Of a stretch of 64,000 nucleotides of DNA, positions 1 through 7,293 are shown one piece after another. The position numbers and the translations under genes are program-made. The notes under the pieces were generated by a model. That model was not told the origin of the DNA and searched no databases. It saw only the letters and a program-made list of their open reading frames with translations. Position 1 is the first letter of the stretch, and each line of letters starts with the position of its first letter. The DNA is from a virus: positions 1 to 64,000 of IMG/VR virus record IMGVR_UViG_3300036820_000011, one strand, 5' to 3'.

Positions 1-105
1 CTGGTCTACCTGGCGCTCAACCGTCTCCGCAACCAGGGAAGCGTGCGCAAATGCGCCGGTGAGGGTCCGTACACTATCTGGGCTGCCGGGCAGGACTGCC
101 CGTGA
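1..105 (+). CDS. 3' end of a truncated upstream gene
   Basis: An open frame runs from the first base to a TGA at 103-105 and gives the last 34 residues of a protein that starts outside the window. The tail is basic, then ends in a short aromatic stretch with two cysteines. The next gene starts at the GTG at 102 and overlaps this stop as GTGA, the tight coupling seen throughout the region, which supports it being a real coding end. The function cannot be told from this fragment. Confidence 0.6.
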   Translation: MVYLALNRLRNQGSVRKCAGEGPYTIWAAGQDCP

Positions 106-725
106 CCCGGCTCACCGTCACCGTGGCCATCCCCACCATCCCGGGCCGCGCCGGGTCGCTGGCCCGCGCCGTGGCCTCGGTCAAGGCCCAGCAGCGGCAG
201 CCGGACGCCCTGCTGATCGAACTGGACCGCCAGCGGACCGGCGCGGCCGAGACCCGGAACCGGCTGCTGGCCCGGGTCGGGACCGATCTGGTGGCCTGGC
301 TGGACGACGACGATTTCCTTGATCCTTCCCACCTCAAGGTCTGCGTCCGCCAGTTTGAGACCTGTCCAGGAGTGGACCTCGTCTACCCGACCCCGATGAT
401 GATGGGCGGGCTCGACCCGACGGCCACCACCTACCAGGGCCGGTTCCCGGTCAGCCCCTGGAGGCTGCGCTGGTCGGCCGAGTCAGAGTGGCATATCCGG
501 ACCCGTGGCTCCTTCGTGCCGATGACGCACGTCGTCCGGACGGAATCCGCCCGGAAGGCCGGGGGGTTCCCAGCCGGAACCGTCCTTCCGGACGGACGCT
601 ACCGGGGCGAGGACGAGGCGTACCTGATCGCCCTCCTAGATGCCGGAGCGCAGTTTGTCCATGTGGACCGGAAGACCTGGTTCTGGGTCGTGAACCCGGA
701 CAGCACCGCCGGGAAGCCTCTCTGA
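102..725 (+). CDS. Family 2-like glycosyltransferase
   Basis: This 207-residue protein looks like a GT-A fold glycosyltransferase that would transfer a sugar from a nucleotide-sugar donor. Its N-terminus has the VTVAIPTIPGR nucleotide-binding strand, followed by an ETRNRL segment and the acidic WLDDDDFL metal-binding motif near residue 67. A GEDEAY motif sits near the C-terminus, where a catalytic base is often found in GT2 enzymes. It closely resembles the protein at 7,290-7,889, so the two are probably paralogues. The acceptor is unknown; virion or cell-wall glycan is possible. A strong terminator follows, so it ends a transcription unit. Confidence 0.75.
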   Translation: MTRLTVTVAIPTIPGRAGSLARAVASVKAQQRQPDALLIELDRQRTGAAETRNRLLARVGTDLVAWLDDDDFLDPSHLKVCVRQFETCPGVDLVYPTPMMMGGLDPTATTYQGRFPVSPWRLRWSAESEWHIRTRGSFVPMTHVVRTESARKAGGFPAGTVLPDGRYRGEDEAYLIALLDAGAQFVHVDRKTWFWVVNPDSTAGKPL

Positions 726-745
726 CGCGGACAGGATCAGGACAC

Positions 746-776
746 AGCCCCGGACAGGTGTCCGGGGCTTCTTATT
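746..776 (+). terminator. Rho-independent terminator
   Basis: A perfect 11-bp stem (AGCCCCGGACA at 746-756 and its complement at 759-769) with a 2-nt loop is followed by TCTTATTT. It lies 20 bp after the glycosyltransferase stop and before the ribbon-helix-helix promoter. Confidence 0.9.
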
Positions 777-789
777 TGATCGGCTCGTC

Positions 790-823
790 ACATGCTTGCA
801 TGTAAGTCACGAAGACATGTATC
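790..823 (+). promoter_or_regulatory. Palindromic operator and likely promoter of the RHH gene
   Basis: ACATGCTTGCATGT (790-803) has perfect 6-bp arms round a TT centre. A half-site, ACATGT, recurs at 815-820. The palindrome contains a TTGCAT -35-like hexamer (796-801), and a TGTATC -10-like hexamer follows at 818-823. Expected transcription start is close to the ATG at 832, where no Shine-Dalgarno is correctly spaced, so the transcript may be leaderless. This is a typical arrangement for an autorepressed ribbon-helix-helix gene. Confidence 0.6.
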
Positions 824-831
824 CTCGGGGA

Positions 832-987
832 ATGACCGAACCCAAGAAGAGAGCATCTGCCCTCCAGGTGGTCGTCTCCCCAGAGAAGCGACGACTCCTC
901 CGGATACGCGCGGCGGAGCAGATGATCTCTGTCTCGGAGCTGATGCGCCGAATGATCGACAAGGAGCTGACAGATGCTGAAAAGTGA
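832..987 (+). CDS. Ribbon-helix-helix (CopG/Arc-like) regulator
   Basis: This 51-residue protein has a basic N-terminus, a short beta strand (ALQVVVSPEKRRLLR) and two helices (RAAEQMISVSELMRRMIDKEL), the layout of a dimeric ribbon-helix-helix DNA-binding domain. The ATG at 832 is preferred over an in-frame TTG at 796 because the latter lies inside the operator palindrome. It overlaps the next gene by 14 bp. It probably binds the palindrome just upstream and controls its own operon, which includes the DUF2637 and DNA translocase genes. Confidence 0.7.
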   Translation: MTEPKKRASALQVVVSPEKRRLLRIRAAEQMISVSELMRRMIDKELTDAEK

Positions 988-1693
988 GGTACGTACCGTT
1001 TACCGGGCTAGCACTGCTCCGCTGTCGGCATGGGTACTGATTGCTATCGTCCTGGTCAAGACCGTCATCACTACGTACGTGGTGGGTACGGGCCTCCACC
1101 TAGGGCTCGAAGGCTATGACCTCGGCATGTCTGTTGACCTGATCGGAGCCAGTTGCATAGTGGCGCGGGCGCTGCCCCGTGATCCAGATCGCGACCGCCC
1201 GGAGCTGGACAGGTGGAGCTGGGCGATGACGGTACTCGACACAGCTCTGATCGGGTGGGCTACGTATCTCGGTACGGACATCGTCCGAGGCAGTTCTGTC
1301 GGGCTGGACAGGATCATCGTCTCTGTCAGCACGGCGCTCACTCTCGCACTCTTCGGATACAGCCGCTGGATGCTCGTTGATCGACTGGACCGGGATTCAC
1401 AGCGTCTCGCCGTAGTACGCGCTCCTGTTGTGATCCCAGTCGGGAAGCACGACCCCCTGGTCTACTTCATGCGCAATGGGACCCGAATCAAGATCGGAAC
1501 CACTACGCACCTGCACAACCGGGTGCGTCGACTCGCCCTCCGTGAAGCTGACGTCATCTTTACGATCCCGGGAGACCAGCACGTGGAACAGCAGCTGCAC
1601 CAGCAGTTCAAGCAGTACCGCGTAGGGGACACCGAATGGTTCGAGGACAAGGGGCGGTTGACCCGGTTCCTTAAGACAGGGAGAGACGACTGA
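974..1693 (+). CDS. Membrane protein with C-terminal GIY-YIG-like (T5orf172/MUG113) domain
   Basis: A 239-residue protein with about four hydrophobic segments in its first 130 residues. The C-terminal 80 residues contain VYFMRNGTRIKIGTTTHL with NRVRRL, then an EQQLHQQF helix and GDTEWFE, the pattern of the T5orf172/MUG113 branch of GIY-YIG nucleases. Tyr-Phe and the later Glu match family positions by eye. Start ATG 974 follows AAGGAG at 961-966. The stop overlaps the next start (TGATG). A membrane-anchored nuclease-like domain beside plasmid-transfer genes could act on incoming or outgoing DNA, but that is inference. Confidence 0.6.
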   Translation: MLKSEVRTVYRASTAPLSAWVLIAIVLVKTVITTYVVGTGLHLGLEGYDLGMSVDLIGASCIVARALPRDPDRDRPELDRWSWAMTVLDTALIGWATYLGTDIVRGSSVGLDRIIVSVSTALTLALFGYSRWMLVDRLDRDSQRLAVVRAPVVIPVGKHDPLVYFMRNGTRIKIGTTTHLHNRVRRLALREADVIFTIPGDQHVEQQLHQQFKQYRVGDTEWFEDKGRLTRFLKTGRDD

Positions 1694-2892
1694 TGCCGTA
1701 CATCAAGTTCCGGAAGCCGAAGTTGGTCAAGAGTCTGGACGGTACGCGGGACATCCCGCTGCCCGGTCAGTACGAGACCGGCGAGAAGTGGGTCCCGCCA
1801 CAGGACAGGCGTGAGAAAGAGCTGGTTCGCCATGGCCGGGTCCTGGCTGGACTGACGGCCCTGTGTCTGGCACTGTCCGTGGTCGCCATCGGCGGCTTGT
1901 TCACCCGACTGATCCACAGTTACGGCTATGCAGCGGGAGGGGTGTTCGACGCCTTCTGGCTGTACGCCCTGTACACCGAGCATCTGGCAGACCTCAAGCA
2001 CCGGGTCCGGATCGTGGCTCAGGCAGCCGGACTGGCATTCATGGCGGCAGCGGCAACAGCCATCATTCTGGACGGCTACCGGCTGCACGTCGCTGTGCTC
2101 GGCTACCTGCTCGCGATCTTCCCACTCGGCATGAAGGGCTTCTGGTGGATGCGCTTCGGTCTGGTAAAGCCGCATCTGAGCAGGGAGCAGGAGGCTCAAT
2201 TGGAGGACGCGCTGGGAGACGTGGCTGTCCGGACTCGGGTCGCTGAGACGAAGATTCTGGAAGATGCCCGGCTGTCCCGGTTGACGGAGCTTCTGGACGC
2301 TGCGGCAGACCGGTCAGAGACCGTGACGGCGGAGCAGATCACCCGGACCGAAGCGGACGCCCTGGTCGCGCTGGACGCTGAGGTTGCGCGCCGTCAGGAG
2401 ATCGAACAGCAGGCACAGGCTGCTGCCGAAGATCTGACCGCACTCCTGGAGTCCGAGACAGACGCGCGGCGTATCGCAGAACAGCAGACCGAACGCCTCG
2501 CTGTGGTGGCGCGCAAGCAGAGCAAGAAGATCCGAAAGCTCAAGCGGCTCAGCGCGGTTCAGCCGTCGACTCAGCCAGCTCAGCTGCCGCTGAGCCCGGT
2601 TGAGCCGATAGGTCAGCATCAGCTGAGCCTGGCTCAACGCGTTCCCCCGCAGCGCGGTCCGGCTCAGCTGGCTCAGCCCCCCTACGGCCAGCACGTTGAG
2701 CCACCGGCTCAGCCGTTCGGTTTCGTGGCTCAGCCTTCGGCTCAGGTGGCTGAGCGGCTCAGCCGGGTGGCTCAGGCAGCTGAGCTGCTGGCAGCTGAGC
2801 CGGGGCTCAGCTCAGCTCAGCTGGCTGAGCGGCTCGGAGTGAGTCTCGCCTCCGCAAAGCGGTACCTGTCAGACGCACGCAAGACCATCTGA
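1693..2892 (+). CDS. DUF2637/SpdB-like membrane protein with C-terminal HTH
   Basis: A 399-residue protein. Residues 53-160 hold four hydrophobic segments typical of DUF2637, a family found on Streptomyces plasmids beside transfer genes. Residues 165-290 are highly charged and probably coiled coil. Residues 285-380 are a low-complexity AQ/AE-rich tail encoded by the GGCTSAGCC array. The last 25 residues (GLSSAQLAERLGVSLASAKR) form a helix-turn-helix. One protein thus combines membrane anchor, linker and DNA reader, and could bind the repeats in its own gene. TraB-like translocase follows one gene later, which supports a role in DNA transfer or spread. Confidence 0.7.
   Translation: MPYIKFRKPKLVKSLDGTRDIPLPGQYETGEKWVPPQDRREKELVRHGRVLAGLTALCLALSVVAIGGLFTRLIHSYGYAAGGVFDAFWLYALYTEHLADLKHRVRIVAQAAGLAFMAAAATAIILDGYRLHVAVLGYLLAIFPLGMKGFWWMRFGLVKPHLSREQEAQLEDALGDVAVRTRVAETKILEDARLSRLTELLDAAADRSETVTAEQITRTEADALVALDAEVARRQEIEQQAQAAAEDLTALLESETDARRIAEQQTERLAVVARKQSKKIRKLKRLSAVQPSTQPAQLPLSPVEPIGQHQLSLAQRVPPQRGPAQLAQPPYGQHVEPPAQPFGFVAQPSAQVAERLSRVAQAAELLAAEPGLSSAQLAERLGVSLASAKRYLSDARKTI
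2546..2832. repeat. Array of about 20 GGCTSAGCC near-palindromes
   Basis: CTCAG or CTGAG cores recur about twenty times in 290 bp, in both orientations, usually as GGCTCAGCC, AGCTGAGCC or GCTCAGCTG. GGCTCAGCC and GGCTGAGCC are reverse complements, so the unit is a palindrome around one S base. Clear copies start at 2546, 2661, 2670, 2706, 2727, 2756 and 2804 (three fused). Spacing is irregular. In frame they encode Ala-Gln or Ala-Glu with alanine almost always GCT, a codon normally avoided in such G+C-rich genomes, suggesting selection on the DNA. Confidence 0.85.
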
Positions 2893-2957
2893 ACAAGACT
2901 GTCCGCCGCGCCCGCGCAGCGGGCTGACCCGATCCACCGACCAGAGAGTGAGTGATC

Positions 2958-3401
2958 ATGACCACGACCACGCCGATGAAGAAAGCGGCACCCGCCGCTG
3001 CGGGCAAGCCCCCGGCCGCTCCCTCGGGGAGCGTGTCCGCCCTGGTCAAGAGCCTGGACACGGTCCAGATCAGCGACCAGTACGAGCTGTACGAGTTCCT
3101 GGAGGCGTACCGCGCGATCGGCCACCGCATCGGCGTCGAGATGCTGATGGTGGCCCACAACGTCGAGGCCGGACTGAAGGCCCAGGCGAAGAAGGACGCG
3201 ACCTTCGGCATCGTGGGCTTCAACTCCCACATGGCGATCCGCCGGTTCAGTAAGCAGATGAAGGCCGCCGGTGAGCACATGGCCAGCGGTTCCGGTGCCG
3301 CAGCGGTCGCCTGGCGGCTGTTCCAGGCCGATTTTGACGAGGCCCTGTCCCGTAAGAAGCCCGTCGCGAAGGCGTCCAAGGGCTTCTCGATCGACATGTG
3401 A
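2958..3401 (+). CDS. Hypothetical protein between DUF2637 and translocase genes
   Basis: A 147-residue protein with an Ala/Pro/Lys-rich flexible N-terminus, then a mostly helical domain (VQISDQYELYEFLEAYRAIG and following). No membrane segment or catalytic motif is visible. The ATG at 2958 is chosen over a GTG at 2952 because AGAGAG lies 9 bases before it. It is followed within 16 bp by the translocase gene, so it may be an accessory factor of the transfer apparatus. I do not recognise a family. Confidence 0.65.
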   Translation: MTTTTPMKKAAPAAAGKPPAAPSGSVSALVKSLDTVQISDQYELYEFLEAYRAIGHRIGVEMLMVAHNVEAGLKAQAKKDATFGIVGFNSHMAIRRFSKQMKAAGEHMASGSGAAAVAWRLFQADFDEALSRKKPVAKASKGFSIDM

Positions 3402-3416
3402 GAGGAGGCAACCGTC

Positions 3417-5357
3417 ATGGCTGTCGACAAGATCCAGGAACACCTGGAAGAGAAGATCAAAGAGGGCATCACCCCGTGGCTGCTCTGCGCCTCGGCCATG
3501 CCGGTTGCCCTGGTCACGCACACTGCCTGGGGTGGCGACCCGGCCATGAACGACATCATGGCGGCCGGGGCCACAGCACTGACCTTCAGCACCTGGGCGA
3601 CCTGGAGCCGCAGGCACGAGCACACCCGCGTCCTGGCCACGGCCATCGCCGGAGCGGTCACCGGCTGGACCGCGCTGGCCGTGGCCACCTCCCCGCTCGA
3701 CCCGGGAATGCTCAAGGCGTGGATGTTCGGCGGGACCATCCTGTCGATCATGTGGAACGCCAGGCACTTCGCGCACAAGCCCGCCCATGAGTCCGACAAG
3801 GCGTCGGGCACCCGGGACGGCCTGATGGAGAAAGTCGGCGGGGCGTTCAGCGGGGCCCGCATCCGGCGCACGAAGACCTCCCCCGGCCGCGTCGAAGCCG
3901 AGGTCGAACTGGCTCCCGGCGAGACTGAGGCCGGGGCGCAGGGCGCGCTGGGTACCCTCGCGTCGGTGGCCGGGGTCGGCACCTCCGAGGTGACGGTCAA
4001 GGGCGACCCGAAGCGGGCCCGGAAGATCCATCTCACGTTCCAGGAGATGGAGGAACTCCGGAAGACGATCCACTGGCCGGGCGTCTCCGCCCCCGGAACC
4101 TCCGTGGCGGATTCCGCCCTGCGGTTCGGTGAGCTGCGCAACGGCACGGAACTGGGCCTGTGGGTCTGCGGAAACGACGACCGTGACAACCCGCGTCCGG
4201 CCGGGCACGTGCTCAACACCGGGGTCACCCGGTCGGGCAAGACCTCGACTGCCAAGACGCTCATTGTCGAGGGCCGGTCCCGGATCGACTTCGTCCCGGT
4301 CGTCGCCGACCCGGCCAAGTTCATGCAGGGATTCGGGCGGATCGCCGACACCCTGGCCATAGCGGCGACCACAGAGGCCGAGTGCCGCCAGCTGATCCGG
4401 AACATCCCGGACGCCGTCAAGTACCGGTCCCAGCGGCTCGGTGAGCTGGGGTTCGACCAGTGGACCCCGGCGTGCTGGACCCAGTACGACATCCCGATGG
4501 TGTTCATCGACCTGGAAGAGGCCACCGACTACGCGGACGAGAGCGAACTGGACGCGGCCATCCGCAAGGCCGGGAGCGTCGGCATCCTCATCATGGTGTC
4601 GCTGCAGACTGCGATCCACACCAACATCGAGCGCAAGACGCGCGGCCAGCTCACCAACAGCCTGTGCCACGGCTGCGTCGAAGATTTCGACGCGAAGTTC
4701 GCCCTGTCCCAGGGCACGCTGGAGGCCGGGGCCGACCCGACCAAGTGGCGGAACAATTTCCCCGGCAGCCTGTACGCCGAACTGGTGGGCACCCTGCCGG
4801 AGACCTGGGCCACTGAGGCGCGGGCCTACAGCCTGACCCCGGACGAGATGCGGGCGGAACTGGACGCCAGCCGTGGCACCTGGGCGGAACTCGACCCCGG
4901 AACCGCCCTCTACCTGGAGCGCGGCATCAGCGTTCCGGACGCGAAGATCACAGCTACGCTCCCGGAAGTGGTTCCGGACGAGCCGGAAGAGGAGGCCGTC
5001 GACATGACGAAGATCAAGAACGAGCACGGGGAGGTCAACGTCTCCTTGGCGCTGACCCCGCCGACCGGCGAGCGGTTCATCCTGCGCAGCGCCGACAACC
5101 TGGTCCAGATGAAGACCGAGCAGGCCCGGCAGCTGGTCGAGGACCGCATCGACCAGCTGGAGGACAGGGGTAGCACGGAGGTGGGGTTCAAGGATCTGGA
5201 AGACCTCTCCGAGCTGACCGGCCGTCGTCCGCGCTGGATCTATGACGAACTGCACCGTCTGGTGGCCGAGGGCCGTCTGGCCGAGGGCAACGGCCGCCCG
5301 CCGTTCACCATCCGGCAGACCGTGGTACCGATCAACAGGCACCGCCGCGAAGGGTGA
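3417..5357 (+). CDS. TraB/FtsK-SpoIIIE-type DNA translocase
   Basis: A 646-residue ATPase. The N-terminus (about 20-115) has three or four membrane segments. The motor domain carries Walker A GVTRSGKT at residues 269-276 and Walker B VFIDLEE at 362-368. The last 70 residues (FKDLEDLSELTGRRPRWIYD) look like a winged helix, as in FtsK gamma or TraB, which read short DNA repeats. Streptomyces TraB proteins move double-stranded plasmid DNA between hyphae. AGAGGAGG just upstream of ATG 3417 is an excellent ribosome site. A chromosomal FtsK is unlikely given the length and plasmid-type neighbours; a phage DNA-translocation role remains possible. Confidence 0.8.
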   Translation: MAVDKIQEHLEEKIKEGITPWLLCASAMPVALVTHTAWGGDPAMNDIMAAGATALTFSTWATWSRRHEHTRVLATAIAGAVTGWTALAVATSPLDPGMLKAWMFGGTILSIMWNARHFAHKPAHESDKASGTRDGLMEKVGGAFSGARIRRTKTSPGRVEAEVELAPGETEAGAQGALGTLASVAGVGTSEVTVKGDPKRARKIHLTFQEMEELRKTIHWPGVSAPGTSVADSALRFGELRNGTELGLWVCGNDDRDNPRPAGHVLNTGVTRSGKTSTAKTLIVEGRSRIDFVPVVADPAKFMQGFGRIADTLAIAATTEAECRQLIRNIPDAVKYRSQRLGELGFDQWTPACWTQYDIPMVFIDLEEATDYADESELDAAIRKAGSVGILIMVSLQTAIHTNIERKTRGQLTNSLCHGCVEDFDAKFALSQGTLEAGADPTKWRNNFPGSLYAELVGTLPETWATEARAYSLTPDEMRAELDASRGTWAELDPGTALYLERGISVPDAKITATLPEVVPDEPEEEAVDMTKIKNEHGEVNVSLALTPPTGERFILRSADNLVQMKTEQARQLVEDRIDQLEDRGSTEVGFKDLEDLSELTGRRPRWIYDELHRLVAEGRLAEGNGRPPFTIRQTVVPINRHRREG

Positions 5358-5603
5358 CCAGACTGTCGGGCACGGACATACCAGGCATTGCGGTGCTTGT
5401 TCGGTCCGTGCCCGGCAGTGTGGCAATCCGTCACAGACCACCACAGTTCGGCACCGCAAACCGGAAAGATTAAATCTGGACGAACCTGGACTTTACGGTG
5501 TTTGTTCGGTCCGGATTGCGGTGCCACAAACCGGCCCTGACCTGATACATATTCTCTATTCCGTTCGGCCGTACTGTGCCGAACAGAAAGGATCACAGTC
5601 ATC
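5358..5603. promoter_or_regulatory. Repeat-rich intergenic region
   Basis: CGGTGCTTGTTCGGTCCG (5391-5408) recurs at 5496-5513 with one change. ATTGCGGTG occurs at 5387 and 5515, CAAACCGG ends repeats at 5464 and 5534, and TTCGGCAC (5448) is inverted as GTGCCGAA (5576). A short palindrome, GATTAAATC (5468-5476), and an A+T-rich tract (5546-5560) are also present. This mixture of direct and inverted repeats suits a control region or replication origin. I could not place a canonical promoter in it. Confidence 0.5.
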
Positions 5604-5819
5604 ATGATCCGCACCATCGCCGCAGCGGTCCACGTGACCGCCGTGGCTTCCCTGCTGCTCCTGCTCGGGTCGGCGATGTCCGACCCGTCGCCCCCGGTGC
5701 TCGGCTTCACCGCGCTGGCGCTCTGCGTCGTCGTGGCCGACCAGCTGATCACCTGGCCGCTGTGGCTGGCCACCGGCAAGGGGGCCGACTGGCACCCGGT
5801 CCGGGGTTGGTGGACGTGA
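5604..5819 (+). CDS. Small membrane protein
   Basis: A 71-residue protein with two hydrophobic segments (about residues 5-25 and 33-53). Start ATG 5604 follows AAAGG. It heads a run of small membrane genes directly after the translocase and control region, a position where Streptomyces plasmids carry spd spread genes. Its stop overlaps the next GTG start. Confidence 0.7.
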   Translation: MIRTIAAAVHVTAVASLLLLLGSAMSDPSPPVLGFTALALCVVVADQLITWPLWLATGKGADWHPVRGWWT

Positions 5820-5917
5820 GCGCCACCGGCGGACGCCGCCCCTCGAAGATCAGCCTGTGGATCGGGCGCATGATCATCCCGATCTGCTTCCTCGGCCTGC
5901 TGTTCACCCACCACTGA
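5816..5917 (+). CDS. 33-residue single-span membrane peptide
   Basis: GTG at 5816 overlaps the preceding TGA (GTGA). The product has a basic N-terminus (MSATGGRRPSK) and one hydrophobic helix ending in HH. Translational coupling and its place among membrane genes support it; conservation cannot be checked here. Confidence 0.5.
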   Translation: MSATGGRRPSKISLWIGRMIIPICFLGLLFTHH

Positions 5918-5930
5918 GAGGAACCGATCC

Positions 5931-6413
5931 ATGACCACCGACCGCACCCCCGCCGTCCGCACCGCCGACTACAGCCGCCCGCTGGTGCAGTTCGACCGGC
6001 AGGGCTTCCCACTGGTTCCGCTTCCGGAAGCCGATCAGCTCCCCGGGAGCGGAGCCCCGGAACAGCACGTGCACATCCACCACCACTACCCGCCGGAAGT
6101 TCCGGCCCCGGAACCTTCCGCCCGGAACCCGGAAGCCGGATGGCTGCTGCTGAACCGCCTGGTTCCGTACCTGGTCGCCGCTGCCCTGATCGTCTTCCTG
6201 GTCGGCGGGGTGATCGCCATTCTGGCCTACGTCTTCACCTTTGTCCTGGCCTTCCTGGTGGTCCTGATCCACAGCCTGGTCGCGATCACCACTACCGTGA
6301 TCGGCCTGGTGGCCGTCGTCGGTGTCGTGGCCGCCCTGATCGCCCCGCACCTGTCGGGCCCGAGCACGGTCACCACCATCCACGGCAACCGTAACAAGAT
6401 CGGAGCAGAGTGA
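5931..6413 (+). CDS. Membrane protein, possible plasmid-spread type
   Basis: A 160-residue protein. The first 70 residues are Pro- and His-rich (HVHIHHHYPP), then residues about 75-140 form two or three long hydrophobic helices. The end carries TVTTIHGNRNKIG. GAGAGGAACC before ATG 5931 is the recurrent ribosome site of this genome. By composition and location it resembles spread-associated membrane proteins of actinomycete plasmids, but there is no diagnostic motif. Confidence 0.65.
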   Translation: MTTDRTPAVRTADYSRPLVQFDRQGFPLVPLPEADQLPGSGAPEQHVHIHHHYPPEVPAPEPSARNPEAGWLLLNRLVPYLVAAALIVFLVGGVIAILAYVFTFVLAFLVVLIHSLVAITTTVIGLVAVVGVVAALIAPHLSGPSTVTTIHGNRNKIGAE

Positions 6414-6604
6414 GCGGGAGTACACCACCGGTGCCGAAGACTCCGCTGGACGCGGCAAAGCTGCTGGCCGCTCTCCTCAGAGAACTGAACAGTGAAGGAT
6501 TCCTGTTCTCGGGAATTCTCAAGATACGTCGTGGGACCGCATACGCCTACGTCGAGGCAGCTGCCGACAAAACCCTCCAGTACCAGGAAGTGAGCGACAC
6601 GTGA
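6410..6604 (+). CDS. Hypothetical small protein
   Basis: A 64-residue soluble protein starting at GTG 6410 inside the previous stop (GTGA) and ending in the start of the glycosyltransferase. It has an N-terminal amphipathic helix (LDAAKLLAALLRELNSEG) and a predicted strand-rich end. No family recognised. Confidence 0.6.
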   Translation: MSGSTPPVPKTPLDAAKLLAALLRELNSEGFLFSGILKIRRGTAYAYVEAAADKTLQYQEVSDT

Positions 6605-7293
6605 TAGACCGCATGATCGTGATCGTCCCCACCCGGGGACGGCCCGGGAACGTCGTCCGCCAGCAGGCTGCCGTCACGGCGGCCGGTACCTCGCTGGCGG
6701 ATTTCGTCTACGTGATCGACGCCGATGACCCGAGGGCGATGGAGTACTGCCGTCTCGGCCTGTCCCGGCTCGACATCCTGGACGGGCGCGGCGGCGGCGG
6801 CATGGTCCCCGCGCTCAACTTCGCCGCCCGGCAGTACTCGGACATCTATGACGCCGTCGGGTTCATGGGCGACGACCACCTGCCGCGCACGCCCGGATGG
6901 GACCGGCGGATCATCGGGGCCCTGAACGAGGACTGGTCCGCCCCGCACGTCGTCTACGGCAATGATCTGCTGCAAGGGGCGAACCTGGCCACGGCGGCGT
7001 TCCTGGACTCCCGGACGGTCAAGGCGCTCGGCTACATGGCTCCGCCCGACCTTCATCATCTTTACGCCGACAATTTCTGGATGGAGCTGGGCCAGCGTCT
7101 CGGCGGGCTCACCTACCTGGACGATGTGGTGATCGAGCACATGCACCCGATCGCCAACAAGGCGGTGTGGGACGCCGAGTACACCCGGGTCAACACCTCG
7201 GACATGGACACGGCCGACCGCCGGGCCTGGGAGACCTACCGGGACCTCGGCGACATGGCCTCGGCCGTCGCCCGGGTCCGGAGGGCAGGATGA
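6601..7293 (+). CDS. Glycosyltransferase-like protein (GT-A type)
   Basis: A 230-residue protein with an N-terminal nucleotide-binding strand (MIVIVPTRGRP), a DADDPRAM acidic motif and GFMGDDHLPRTPGWD, the DxD-like site followed by the GW seen in glycosyltransferase family 2 relatives. GTG 6601 overlaps the previous stop. It is one of two consecutive glycosyltransferases joined to a sugar epimerase, so the three probably act on one glycan pathway. The acceptor is unknown. Confidence 0.7.
   Translation: MIDRMIVIVPTRGRPGNVVRQQAAVTAAGTSLADFVYVIDADDPRAMEYCRLGLSRLDILDGRGGGGMVPALNFAARQYSDIYDAVGFMGDDHLPRTPGWDRRIIGALNEDWSAPHVVYGNDLLQGANLATAAFLDSRTVKALGYMAPPDLHHLYADNFWMELGQRLGGLTYLDDVVIEHMHPIANKAVWDAEYTRVNTSDMDTADRRAWETYRDLGDMASAVARVRRAG

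Noticed and set aside
2807-5459. Very long antisense open frames opposite the DUF2637 and translocase genes
   Set aside because: They mirror third-position G+C bias of the real genes, have Arg/Ala/Gly-rich products with no fold, and the + strand carries clear Walker motifs.
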